This document shows positions 44,885-56,404 of a stretch of 64,000 nucleotides of DNA, in pieces. Position 1 is the first letter of the stretch. The number at the start of each line of letters is the position of its first letter. Below the pieces are notes generated by a model that was not told where the DNA came from, did no database searches, and worked only from the letters and a program-made list of their open reading frames with translations. Source of the DNA: Epiperipatus broadwayi (lineage: Eukaryota; Onychophora; Udeonychophora; Euonychophora; Peripatidae); NCBI GenBank assembly GCA_028023455.1, contig JAQFVV010000036.1, positions 6,939,576 to 7,003,575 on the forward strand, written 5' to 3'. The position numbers were made by a program, and so were the translations under genes.

Positions 44885-45475
44885 AAAGCTGAATCTCTCC
44901 TCTCTGCCCACTAACCACTTCCTGGTGTGCAAGAGGGGATTCCCACGCTTCAACGCCCTTTGCCAAATCTGCCCATCAGACAAAGAAACTATTCAGCATG
45001 TATTACTCATCTGCCCTTATTTCAGTCAGATTCAGCACCTTAGCTATGAAGGAAGCACAACCAACATCCAAAGCATATCATCCATTAAGCATGTCATCAA
45101 AAACGGCACGTTCTCCCTCATCAGATTGTCCATCTTTCTCACATTTGCAATCTGTCTTACTAGGTGTAAGCTCATTTTCACACAAGGAAATCTCAATGCC
45201 TGCCAGACCTTCCTTGAGCTACTCACCAAGATAAAACAAAGAGATAAATTGTTGGCTCCTGAATGCCTTTTCAGACACCTGGACAAGCATCTCCTTCCCA
45301 AGCAGATGAACACTCACCTTGAGAAATTCAAAGCACCCACACTTACACCATGATGCAGCCATCTAGTTCTACAATGCCAGCATAAGGTGACAAGATTACC
45401 TGGACTCTTTGATTTACTTAGCTCATGTAACATGAATAGTCCCAATAAAGTTGTTTTTGGAAAAAAAAATACAAT
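44885..45475 (+). mobile_element. LINE 3' end with poly(A) tail
   Basis: Less AT-rich than its neighbours. The open frame that runs to 45353 encodes FPRFNALCQICPSDKETIQ and HVLLICPYF, a C-x2-C-x8-H-x4-C motif of LINE C-termini, then a leucine-rich tail ending KFKAPTLTP and a stop. The 3' UTR has AATAAA at about 45443 and an A run at about 45462, so this is a 5'-truncated, polyadenylated insertion. A distinct family from the fragment just upstream. Target duplications were not identified. Confidence 0.8.
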
Positions 45476-45479
45476 TTTT

Positions 45480-47460
45480 TATTAAAAGATACAATTGAAA
45501 GAAAATCTAGATGTATATCTAACAAAAAAGAGCTCAATGGAAAGTCAATTTACTTGGTACCTGTTCGAAAGTAGAGTGAGGTAGATTAAAATATTTAGTT
45601 TATTTATCAGATCAACATATGCCAGTTTCTCATGTTTTTCCAGATTACAATTTTTATTAACCCTCTTGTTTTGAAACAGAATAAAAGCACTACTTTTATA
45701 AGTTCATCAGCACTAGTATTTATGCAGAAGAATTTTTCAGTTTAGTATTATAATAGTCAATCTAAAAAATTATCAAACTCCTGTATACTCATTTGTGGCA
45801 TAGCTATCATTTTTCTTGTCAATTTTTTTTTTTTGCAAAAAATGCATTCTTAGTTTGTTTATGTCCTATTAATTAGGCAGTTTATGTTTTCTATTGCAGG
45901 TTTAATTTGCAAATATGCTTTAATGTGTGATAATATTTCTTTTTCTCCATACTATTACTTTTTCATCCCCCACAGATTCAGCTCTGCCAAACTGCTAATT
46001 GCATGTTACGTTTGTTTTTTTCTCACATAGACCATGCCACATTGTCCTAATTGCACTAATCTGCTGAATTCAGGCACGAATTCATTAGAGGTAGCAATTC
46101 AAAGCCTAATTTAATACTTTAGTATGAAATCATGAGTTAGACAAGCATACAATTTAAATGTAATAATTACTGTCTAAATCGGAAAGAAAAAGAGACATAT
46201 AAACATTAAAGGGATTAAATAAATTGTAATTGAACCCATGTGTAATAATTTATTTAATTGGAAATTATTATACATAATTAATAATTTGACTTGAGACACT
46301 CATATATATGAAGTGAGTTCAATATCTTATTAAACATTGAATAGCAAAGAATATAATTTACTGCCATATGTTAGAAGAAATTACAGCTTATATGCAGGTT
46401 TAAATAAAAATGCCTTAAGACGTAGACAAAATAAGGTTTGAACAACATTCATTAGTTATCTGTTTCTTCCTTCTAGAGTTTCAGAGGCAGGAGTTTCTGG
46501 AACTTTCAGCCCCTCTAGCAAAAGGAATAAAGCCCTAAGCCATAAAGCAAATCAAATAAAGTTGGGAATGAAAATCAAACTGTTGGATGAAGTTATCATT
46601 GTATTTTTGTTAAAATTATTAATCCTGCTTTTTATTTTAAATAGCATGTTACAGACATAATATAGTTTTGTATTTTGTCACTAACATGTTATATATGTAT
46701 TATTATTTATATTAAATACATTTCTATTCTATTGTAAAGAAATTTAGTTTAATTAACTAACTGTATTAGTGGAGATAATTTAGCGACACTAAGCAAAGTT
46801 TATCACATTTTGCTGAAAGATTTGTAAAACTTGTTTATAACAGCTAAAAGTTTTGATATAAAGACAAATGATAAACTATAGACTTATTGCAGCCCATAGA
46901 AGTATGACATTTAATGATGATTAGTACACACAGACCATCCCTTATTAACTGAATATTAAGTAGACAATCAATGAATAGACCTATAGCTGGATTGTGAATT
47001 AATTATAGAAGAATTCTAATTCTTATAGTGAACTGAAAAAAAGTCTTCAAATGTAAATTTGAACCCCAACTAATATGTCTGATAGATTTATGATCTGATC
47101 ATCATAATATAAGTCTCATTCTTATTTGTCTCACATTGTTCTTTTGAAGTCTTGGGAACTTCATATGAAGTTATTATCTAGTGAGTCATTATATAACTAA
47201 TCTCTCTCCTTTCAGAGCACCAAGGTGCAACCTAATACCATCAATATTAATTCTTGTAATAAAAGATAGCAGATTAAAGTGGATAGCTCAAAGTTAGATG
47301 ATTGTTGAATCTTTATCTATATGCTAAATATTCAACCATACATTAAATGATATTTTTAAAAAGGTAATTTCATCCAAATTAATACAAACTTTAGCAAGTT
47401 TTAATGTTATGAAAATATAAAAATTATTGAATTTCCTTACTTTTGATAAATTCGTCAATT
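45480..47460. other. Intergenic, nothing recognised
   Basis: AT-rich sequence with no motif that can be named. Confidence 0.4.
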
Positions 47461-47474
47461 TTATACATAAAGCA

Positions 47475-47560
47475 GCAGCCTTACAAGCGGTTGTCCCGGG
47501 TTTGCAGGTTCGCTTCCTGGCCGATGCTTTGACACATGAAAAAAAAAAAAAAAATAGAAA
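47475..47560 (+). repeat. tRNA-derived SINE-like fragment
   Basis: CAGGTTCGCTTCCTGGCCGA then TGCTTTGACACATG and a run of A. GGTTCGCTTCC is a good B box, and the same 30-base core recurs at 57127-57160. No clear A box. Confidence 0.55.
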
Positions 47561-47944
47561 TGTTTTCTTTTTTTTTTATTTTCAACATCTTTCTGATTTA
47601 AAATATACCAGAACATGGCAACATGGGAATTTGCACTGAATTATATTAGGTTACCAGGCAAAGATGGAAGTGGAGATAAATGGATAAAATATTTTTTATT
47701 TGCTTATGTTTTAAAAATAACAAATTAAACATCAAAACTATTTATGGTTTCTTTCAATATAAGAAAAAAATATTACTATTGTCAATAATGCTAATAGTTT
47801 TTAAGTTGCAATGGGCAGCTAACCTCTAGAAGTATATCGATACGAGGCTACATTAAAATATATAAAAATATATATAACTATAATATTAAACCCCTAGGCA
47901 TCACATGATCATCATTCGTTATGTTTACACAAACTGTTAAACCA

Positions 47945-48160
47945 GGGGCAAAACCTCCATACAATAGTGCCACTCAATGCAAGCCAGAATAATCAATGGA
48001 TAAGTGCATTCATTGATGAAAGTCACAAGCTAAAAATTAGTCTGGGGATATTTGATAAGTTGACAATAGATTGGGGATTTTATGCACAAACCTTGCATCC
48101 ATTGATTACTCTTGCTTGCACTGAGTGGTGCTACTGTATGGAAAATGTCTCTGTATAGCC
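47945..48160. repeat. ~215-base palindrome of the CCCCAGACTAGTTTCTG family
   Basis: Left GCAAAACCTCCATACAATAG and GCCAGAATAATCAATGGA are inverted on the right as TCCATTGATTACTCTTGCTT and CTACTGTATGG. The centre contains a decayed hammerhead on the plus strand at 48007-48048: TTGATGA core, CACAAGCT, AAAATTAGTC, TGGGGA. An unusually compact copy of the family. Confidence 0.75.
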
Positions 48161-48401
48161 AGAATGTGTAATAACAACAAGAAAAATCTTTATTATGACT
48201 TTATATATAATATGAAGATTATTTGCTTTGAATTTGGAAAAATTATTCAAAAAATAATTAAAAGGTTTAGAAAAGTATTGGCACACTTATGACAGTTACT
48301 GAGAACAGATATCTGATTCTGGGCAGAAGACAGATTTATAAATGTTATATATAAAGTTTTTTGTTGGAAATATTAAATATTATAAATTTAACCTCCATGA
48401 T

Positions 48402-48974
48402 TAGGATGACCAGACTGGTTCGATCAAAAATCTGGACATATTGACCAATCATTTTTACGGCATTGCATCCTTTTTTTAATTTATAAAACTCCATTCCTGT
48501 GTATATTCATCATGGTAAGTACACTTCCTTTTTGGCATATTGTCTATTATTTAGGGTTATTAATATTGTTAATTTTATCATTACATAAAATTAATAACAA
48601 AGAATTTGTAAAACTACACTGTCAATCAAAGCAGGTGCAAGCATAGTTCAAATTTTAGACTAAAAATTCAACTGTGCATGCTCCAACATGATGAATGCAA
48701 GAATGCATCTAGCTTGAGAACCTGGCTATATAATGTAATAGTGATCTTTGCTTTGATGTTAGAATTTGTCTGAAGTTTTTATAATATTGGCTGAAATAGA
48801 CAGAGAGGGCCAAGAAACTTTATTTTTGCAATGAATTATTTATATAAGACAAATAATTATGAATATTTGAAAATCAGGACATACAATGGTCTCGAAAAAA
48901 GATTTTGGGGATACTGGGACATCTAATCAAAAATAGGGACAAATTCCAAAAAATCAGGATGTCTGGTCACCCTA
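48402..48974. mobile_element. 573-base short hAT-type element
   Basis: Ends TAGGATGACCAGAC and GTCTGGTCACCCTA are inverted copies with one mismatch, and inner sequence is also partly symmetric (AAAATCTGGACAT against TCAGGACATAC). Flanks TCCATGAT and TTCATGAC match at six of eight positions, as expected for an old 8-base target duplication. No transposase inside. Confidence 0.65.
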
Positions 48975-49692
48975 TTCATGACAGAGTTAAAGGTATATTC
49001 ATTTTTTATTATGTTTTTAAAATTTTATAAAAGTCGTGTGTAAAATAAATTATTAATCAGTTAAAAAATAATATTAATTATTATTAAATAGCAATGTTAC
49101 TTTTTGCTTTTGTTTATTAAAATTATAAGTGAAAATAAAATTGACTATTTTAAAATAACCTATTGCTATGGAAACCAGTTGCAAAATGAATGCAAAAAAT
49201 CTCTTATATTGTCTGTTTTTCAAACTAAAGGTGAGGAAAACTTCACTTCTTATTTGAATTGCTTATAAAATGGAAGTCAAAAATATTTTAATTTTTATCT
49301 ATGTCTATAATGTGATTACAGGTGGAGAGCTTCGGAGTGCTTCCCCCGAACTCTCCATTGATGTAGCTTAGAAGTTGTTAAAAAATATGCCTTAGTAATC
49401 AACAACACTGCCAACCTAGTAACTAATTACAGATGCTGAAGTTTTACGACACTTGATAGCACAAGGAAACCTGTAATTCATCTGTTTGTCAGAAGAAAAT
49501 ACCTTACAACAGATGGATTAGTATGTTTTGGAGACTTGATTCCTCAGTCAGAAAGCCATTCTTTAAAAGAAACTTTATGGAAATTCTGTTAATTATATTG
49601 GAAGTAGAAAATGATATATATATATATAGCCATATATCTTGATTTGAAATTCTTCCAATATTTACGAGTTAATGTAAATAAAAGAGTTTCTG

Positions 49693-49857
49693 TCAAGCAT
49701 GTCTTCTATGTTAATACAATGACGTAAATGTATAAAAAATATTGTTATATTATTTTATTATATTTGTTAATTTAATCAAGCATGTCTTCTATGTTAATAC
49801 AATGACGTAAATGTATAAAAATATTGTTATATTATTTTATTATATTTGTTAATTTAA
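49693..49857. repeat. 83-base tandem duplication
   Basis: TCAAGCATGTCTTCTATGTT begins at 49693 and 49776; the units are nearly identical. Confidence 0.9.
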
Positions 49858-50424
49858 AATTAGTGTTATTAATATTTTTGTTACTCATTTATTTCTCATC
49901 CAAATATCAAGGAGACTATTTTACTTTGGCTTATAGTAATATCTTAAACGTGGAGAGAATAATGATCAGGAAACATGGCTAGATCTGCATAAAGACCCTT
50001 CATATAGGCTCAGTGTGGTCTTTATCAGTAAAGCGCCCAACCATGAACATGATTGCCCATTTGGTATTCACATTTCCTTAGACTAAATTCATTTGCGAAT
50101 ATTTTACATTTTATATATTTTTATCAATTACCATTTAGAGCGGCCATCCATAAACAGTGGAGAGAACAACAGCTTCATGCTCCCAAATCAAGATTCTTCA
50201 GATTGGCCTATATAAATGTAAAGTTATGTTAAAGATAAGACGATTGCTCTTATCTTTATAAAAGTCGCTATCTTGTGTTGTGGTTTGAGAGGTCCCTCTA
50301 TTGGCTAAATAAAAATATTGCTTGACTATTATAAATTTCAAGGCGCATTTGATACAGGTTATAGCCTGTCTTAAAAGTCAAATAATAAGTGTAATAATGT
50401 TCAAGGCTAAATGGGTTTATAAGT

Positions 50425-50573
50425 AACTATTAGAAACCAGTCAGTGCTTAGACCATCCTAATATAGACAACAATCTCAAAGTATTGTCAGGGAAGTTGCC
50501 TTGACAACAGTTTGAAATTGTTGATTGTTATCTATATTGAAATTGTCTAAGTGTTGACTTGTTTGTAATAGTT
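50425..50573. repeat. ~150-base inverted repeat with a half-hammerhead sequence
   Basis: AACTATTAGAAACCAGTCAG then TGCTTAGAC, and AATATAGACAACAATC, on the left; inverted on the right with moderate divergence (GTCTAAGTGTTGACTTG, then TAATAGTT). GAAAC-CA-GTC-AGTGC would fit the 3' half of a hammerhead, but no CTGATGA box precedes it. Confidence 0.65.
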
Positions 50574-51459
50574 GTATATATACATCTTGCAGAAAACAGA
50601 TGAAGTAATATATTGCAGCATATTTGGGGAGAAGATATCTATTTTGGATATATTCTCATTAGGTCATGGAAGATACAGACTGCATATGGCATTGTTGAAA
50701 TAAATAAAAATAATTAAAACCTTTTATAATTTTTCTCTGTGATCATCAACTTTTTATCTCAAACTCATTTCCAAAGAATCATAATACTATCCTAAGTCAG
50801 TTGACTCTCGGATTAATTTTGTGCTAATATCTAGTGTGAAAATCGGAGCCTTAAAGCTTTCAAAAAATAAATCTTTTTTTAAAATAATTGTATTATATAT
50901 CTATTGAAAGAAAGCATGGAAATAATTTTTACAATACTTTGAAATCCAAAGTGTATTACATTGCAACATCTTCACTTTCCAAAAAGAAAATTTAAACTAA
51001 AGAGTTGGTTTGAAAAAAAAATTACCTTAGAAATTCAGAAAAAAATATTCATAATTACAAAAGCTTCAAAAATCCTGTGACGTAAAAATTGTGATATGAA
51101 CCTAAAAAAAAGTTTAATTGTCTATTAGATAAATTTGCTTTTCTATTCAGATAATTTTTAGCATGAAAGAAATTAAAATGAACTTAAGAGTGACCCTATA
51201 TATTAGTAATATACCTTTCATAAAATTTGTGTGAAAATCCCATTAATTTTAGGGAAAGCAGGAGAGATAGTCTATAACTGTCCGAACATATGTACATAAA
51301 TCTTAACTGTGAACTATATCGCTTCATATTAAATCTTGAAATACGTGAATTAGATAGAAGATTAATATTTTTGATACTAATAAAAAGTTCTCAAAAAGTA
51401 AAGTATTAAAATAACTGAAATACAGGCTTATTATATACCTGTATCAATATATGTAATAT

Positions 51460-51740
51460 ATAGAGTATATGAGCACAGACTTTCACATGACCCACCACTC
51501 TCCACACTATCTCATAACACTGATACACTTGAACACATATATGTCGAAAAGATAAATAATTACCAATATTTCATGCTAAATCAGCAATCATCAGTTGGCC
51601 CAGATTACCATCTCCACACATATATGCATTAAGTGCTCAGATATATATTAAGATACACAATCTTCATACTTTAATGGACAGGCTTCAATCCACGTGACAC
51701 TCCAACTCTTCAGCCGTCCATCCAATTGAAAATCTGATAA
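51460..51740 (-). repeat. Single unit of the GTA-type hammerhead family, ribozyme damaged
   Basis: ATGAGCACAGACTTTCACAT through CAACTCTTCAGCCGTCCATC, close to the 25440-25740 unit. The ribozyme on the minus strand keeps CTGATGA and GAAA but has lost most of stem III (GAAATATTGG), so it cannot cleave. Confidence 0.8.
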
Positions 51741-52054
51741 TGGAATGTTAAAGGCCATCCTGAGGCCAAGATTCTCATCGCACCCATGTTGACCTAAAGT
51801 CAGTCTGACCCCAGAAATTCTTAAGAAAAATAAAAAAGTGGGTTATTATTCAGTATCTAGATAATGATGAGCATTTTCTATTTTACCAATTAATACATTT
51901 CAAAATAACCAGAGTAATCACTGGATTCCAGAAGGCTTGTGCATAAAATCCCCATTTAGTACCTACTCATCCAATATCCCCAGACTAGTTTCTGGCTTGT
52001 GACTTTTGTCAGTGAGGAGCTTTGGATCTGAGAGCACTACACCTAGATCTTAGG

Positions 52055-52062
52055 ATCTAATG
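52055..52062. repeat. Left 8-base target duplication of hAT element
   Basis: ATCTAATG, repeated exactly at 52439-52446. Confidence 0.9.
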
Positions 52063-52438
52063 CAGGGGTCCCAACCTAACATTCTATAATACTGGCCAGG
52101 TGGGGGGCACCATTTATTTTTTCAACCAGGTGGCAGGCACCATTTATTTTTTCAATGTAAATTTATAGTTGGATATTGTTAATAATACACAATGTAAAAA
52201 AAAAAAATTATTTCAAAAATAAAAAACATATAATTAACGCTCATATTTTTACGCTGTAAAAGTATAGTATGCCCTACAATTTGATTACAATATAATACAA
52301 TAATTTATAAGAAATTTTAAAAATTAAATTTATTTATATCAGATAAATAATTTTTTATCGTGTTCGGATAGTGGTGGGCACACGTAAAATGGTCTGTGGG
52401 CGCTATGGTGCCCACGGGCATAGGGTTGGGGACCCCTG
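52063..52438. mobile_element. 376-base non-autonomous hAT element
   Basis: Inverted ends CAGGGGTCCCAACCT and GGTTGGGGACCCCTG, flanked by perfect 8-base duplications ATCTAATG. Internal GTGGGGGGCACCATTTATT then GTGGCAGGCACCATTTATTT is a ~33-base tandem duplication, and the right part has GGTGCCCACGGGCATAGG. No transposase. The empty site survives in the related repeat at 61661-61682, where TTGCATTAGATCCTAAGATC (inverted) is uninterrupted. Confidence 0.95.
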
Positions 52439-52446
52439 ATCTAATG
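52439..52446. repeat. Right 8-base target duplication of hAT element
   Basis: ATCTAATG, identical to 52055-52062. Confidence 0.9.
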
Positions 52447-53574
52447 CAACCCTCCAGCAGCCACCTTTTATCTCTACTCAACTACAAAACTATGTGTATA
52501 AAATTGAAAACACAATAATCTTTCAATCTAAGTTCAACAGCTTATATAGTCATATAGGTCTGAACCCAGTTCAGTACCCATACATTTTGGTGTCTTTGGA
52601 TTTCAGATCCAAAGCTCCTCATTAATGAAGTCCACAAGCCAGAAACTAGTCTGGGGATATTGGATGAGTAGGTATTAGATAGGAATTTTATGCACAAGCC
52701 TTCTGGCATCAATTGATTACTCTAATTGGCACTGAGTGATACTACTATATGGAGAGTTTTGCCTGTTTTAATAACAGTTATGTGCTAGCGTAAGGAATAG
52801 TGATCATGTGATGTTTAGTGGTTTGACAATTAATATTATTAGAAATAATAACAGTTGAGTGCAAGAGATGAATCTTTTTTTTTTTACTCAGGATAGTAAG
52901 TAGCAATGGTACAGTCTTTCAATTTATCCAATTATATATTAAATATTTTCAGAGCTGTAATTAATATTAGGAATAATAATAATGCTTAATAATCAATGGC
53001 TATATTTCTCAGGGGGTTATAAGAATTTCAATTATTGAAAGTGCCAGGACTGAAATCGGTCTGTGGACCTTACACTCTAAAATCTAAGATGATAGTTTCT
53101 GGACCATGATTTGTGGATTTTGAGTATTAAAGTTCAAATTTATCATTGCATCAGACCATGCATCGCATTACTAGGACTCAAAGCTCCATAATGTATTAAT
53201 TACATAATTGGTTATGTGTATATTTAATTCAATTGGTTAGTATTTATATGTACCCATAAATGTGCCTATCAATTGCTTAAGAAGCAACATTAATAACTTT
53301 CGTTTTATAAAATAACACTTTCTTTACAAATTAATGCATCTATAGTATTGCTTATTTAAAAAATGGTTTTAAGTTGTGATTCTCATCTATTCACAATATA
53401 ATTATTTATATATTTATTAATTAATATTTGAAATACAGGCATTCTTTATATACCTGGAGCTTAATTATAAATATAGGGGATTTGAACACAGATTTTCAAG
53501 CACCCTTTAACTATCCACACTATCTCATATCACTGAAACACATGACCACACACATGTAGATAGGATAAATAATC

Positions 53575-53618
53575 ACCAATATACATATTTTGTGCTGAAC
53601 CAGTACTCATCAGTTGGT
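53575..53618 (-). ncRNA. Hammerhead ribozyme motif, G12 changed
   Basis: Minus strand: ACCAA, CTGATGA, stem II GTACTG-GTT-CAGCAC (one mismatch), AAA in place of GAA, ATATGTAT, A, TTGGT. Folding is preserved but the G of the GAA box is A, which should abolish or cripple cleavage. Confidence 0.65.
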
Positions 53619-53938
53619 CCAGATTATCAACTCCCACATACATATATATATATATAAAATCACTGCTCAGTTTATATTAAGATAGAAAATCTTCATACTT
53701 TAATAGACAGGCTTCAATGTACTCCAACTCTTCAGCCATCTGTACCATTGAAAATCTGAAGATATGCATCAGCATGTGATTTGGGCTTTCCATTTTCAGA
53801 TTTTCAATGTATGAATGGCCAAAGAGTTGGAGATTGGAGTATATTGAAGCCTGTCCATTAAAGTATGAAGATGTGCTATCTTAATATAAACTGAGCACTG
53901 ATTATATATATGTGTGTGTATGGAAGATAATAATCTGG

Positions 53939-53982
53939 ACCAACTGATGAGTCCTGGTTCAGCACAAAATACATATATTGGT
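53939..53982 (+). ncRNA. Hammerhead ribozyme motif, G12 changed
   Basis: Plus strand: ACCAA, CTGATGA, stem II GTCCTG-GTT-CAGCAC (one mismatch), AAA in place of GAA, ATACATAT, A, TTGGT. Shares the G-to-A change with the opposite arm, so the change predates the palindrome or was homogenised. Confidence 0.65.
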
Positions 53983-54249
53983 GATTACTTATCTTTTCTA
54001 CATGTGTGATCATGGATATCAATGGTATGAGATAGTGTGGATAGTTGAAGGGTGCTTGAAAGTCTGTGTTCAAATCCCCTATATGTTTATTAATTGTAAA
54101 ACATGTTATATTTAATTGCATTTCATCTTTCACACTTGAAAATAAAGCAAATAAAATTTGCTTTTTCATTATCCAGAAATTCATATATTGATACTTTAGA
54201 CTGATTTTGTTAATAATATTTAATCTTAGAATTCTATCTACCAATAATT

Positions 54250-55420
54250 TTTTCCCAGCAGAATGACGATTGTTAATTCTGATGCTTTTTACTTCTTAGG
54301 TCATAGGAAAGAAGAAACTATGAAACATTTTCTCATGAAGTTACGTTTATCTTTAATTTTCATTACAATCTGACAATTGCCTTCGCTCAAAAATCTTATT
54401 AAGAGCATGCGCAACATTTTATTTTTATCCATTGTATTCTATTGTTTTATGAATGTCACTTCTGTTTCAGTCTGATGTTATGAAAGCTACAATCAGTTCC
54501 GGAGATAACAGCAAGAGCGTATATTTTTGCAACTACTTAAAACTTGGTCATATTGGTTATCATCTGATAATTTCTGTTCCCTTCTTTGTATTAATAATAG
54601 CAATCAAATATGACCATTTTTAATATAAAGAGAATTAATGATCAATTTTCCTGTTATAACCAATTTCTTTTTGTGGATTTTGAGTTTACCCTCTTTTTAG
54701 TATATTAAAAGAATTAGAACAATCATATGAAGCCTCTAGTTAAACAATAAATTTTACTTTAAAAGTAATAAAAATAAGATTCAATTTTTATTTTAAAGTT
54801 AGAGATGTTTAAGAACACATGCTCTAATCATTTGGATTCTTTTTGTTGAGAATAACAAAACTTGATATTTACAATAATATAATATGGCTAGAAAATATAA
54901 CCAATAGCAGCTGCTATATTTGATTAAGAACAATTATATATTCCAATATCACTTTAAATGTACATAGTTATGCAACTGCACAAACTTAGAATTATTTTTA
55001 CGTAATAAAATAACCACTACATTTTGTAAATTAGCATTTGTTTTTAATAGTGCTAAAAAGTAAAACAGCTTCTTAAGCTGTCTTAAAATTTCTTGTTTCA
55101 AAATGTCATGTTCTCAGACAGAAAATTTAATTGGAAGCAAATAATTGTTAATTTCTGTGATGATCAAATGTTTGACCAGAAAAAAAGTATTCATCAAAAT
55201 ATATCTGCTGGCCTTTCGATTTTACTCATTTGCAGTTTAACAATCTAAAAAATGACAAAAATTATATATATATTCTACTTTTGTAATGTTTAATCACCCT
55301 TTAGATATGTCACTTGTATTCTGCAATATCAGCTTTAGATGTGTGCTCTGAAATAAGGAATTATGTTTAAAACTGAAGAAATTTAAGAATTGGCAAAATA
55401 CACGATGAAGATAATTTGAA
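54250..55420. other. Intergenic, nothing recognised
   Basis: A less AT-rich patch at 54370-54540 contains GCATGCGCAA (54415), similar to the site upstream of the host gene, but no exon could be attached to it. Confidence 0.35.
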
Positions 55421-55429
55421 GCATATTTC

Positions 55430-56395
55430 TATTATGCATTAAATGAAAATTTTATTCAATGTGGATTTAGAGAAGCAATAAGTAATATAGATATGATATT
55501 TTGGTGGCAAAAGAAGTGTTCAAAACAATGAAGTGAATTATATATTACTTTCATTGATTTGGTCAAGGTATTTGATACTGTTAATAGGACAGATCTATGA
55601 CACTGTTTGGAATTGGTTGGTTGTTCACCAAAATTTATTCATATTGCATACTTTCAACATGATAGATTGGGAGAAAGTGTTATTACCACAGATTGAAAAA
55701 TCAAGTATTTGAAAGGAAAACTGGTGTTAAATAAGGATGTTACTTACTCCAATATTGTTTTCAATTTTTATGACAGTAATTGTTAGAATTGTTTATAGGT
55801 GACTAGGAGTGAAAATACTATACAGATTTGGTGATGGAATTATCTAATTTGAAGCAATTAGAAGCAAAAATAATAACTTCATTTTTTTGGATTCTGGTTT
55901 TACAGTAGGCTGATGATTATGGTATTTTGTCCAGTTTAAAATATGATTTACAAAATGTTCTTAATGTTCTGAGTGCAACTTATAAAGATCTTAATTTATA
56001 AACTAATGCAAGATCTTTATTAGCCAGTGACCAAAGACAAATTCTTAGCAACTTTTAACTTGGATTGTTATCAACTTGAAAGTGTATACCAGTTTAAATA
56101 CATAGATAATTTTTTAAGTGCAAATGTGAACTTAGTTATTAAGATCTAACACAGATTCCACAGTGCTGCTGCTTTTAACAAATTAAAAGGTAGAGTATTT
56201 CTTCATAGGGAAATAACTACTGCAATTAAGTTGCATACAGAGCTATTATATCTAATTTATCATATGAATGTGAAACATGGACATAAATGCATTGGAAAAA
56301 TTCCAAATGAAGATGTTCCATAAAATTTTTAAAATACAATTGGAAGGTCATAAAACCAATTGATATGTTCTTCAAGTTGCTGGATGTGATATTAT
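55430..56395 (+). mobile_element. LINE reverse transcriptase relic (second family)
   Basis: Plus strand, many stops. TFIDLVKVFDTVNRTDL (motif A, about 55545-55600) with LELVGCSPKFIHIAYFQHD, then a shifted motif B remnant near 55725-55760, DDYGILSSLKYDLQNVLNVL (motif C region, about 55912-55970), and YRAIISNLSYECETWT near 56235-56285 with KIPNEDVP further on. The layout D-x-x-K-x-F-D-T-V-N-R ... Y-x-C-E-T-W-T is typical of common animal LINEs and differs from the 30.4-kb family. Its 3' side is interrupted by a palindromic element. Confidence 0.75.
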
Positions 56396-56404
56396 TCAGT
56401 CCAT

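Larger units (their letters stand above)
49000..51400. other. Intergenic with minor repeats
   Basis: Holds an 83-base tandem duplication (49693-49857), a short GC-rich hairpin (49322-49357) and an inverted repeat at 50425-50573. No coding gene. Confidence 0.5.
51907..52780. repeat. Palindrome of the CCCCAGACTAGTTTCTG family, split by a hAT element
   Basis: Left arm AGAGTAATCACTGGATTCCA to GAGGAGCTTTGGATCTGAG; the right arm is its inverse from CAGATCCAAAGCTCCTCA to ATTGATTACTCT. The single-copy centre contains CTAGATCTTAGGATCTAATG, TCTGAACCCAGTTCAG and CATTTTGGTGTCTTTG. Ribozyme-like segments: minus strand 51977-52018 (core CTGACAA, one invariant base lost) and plus strand 52615-52656 (core TTAATGA). 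A related copy without the hAT insertion is at 61450-61870. Confidence 0.85.
53470..54085. repeat. ~615-base palindrome of the GTA-type hammerhead family
   Basis: Left arm AATATAGGGGATTTGAACAC; right arm ends GTTCAAATCCCCTATATG. The centre near 53760-53790 separates arms of about 290 bases that include GACAGGCTTCAATGTACTCC and its inverse. One ribozyme per arm, on opposite strands, pointing outward. Beyond each lies a segment with A-box-like AGTGTGGATAGTT and B-box-like GTTCAAATCCC. The 122-codon minus-strand frame at 53876-54244 is a shadow. Confidence 0.85.

Noticed and set aside
45044-45313. Minus-strand 89-codon frame with basic residues
   Set aside because: It is the antisense shadow of the LINE C-terminal frame, which has the cysteine-histidine motif and a poly(A) signal on the plus strand.
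53876-54244. 122-codon minus-strand frame as a gene
   Set aside because: It runs across the arm of the hammerhead palindrome and has no recognisable domain.
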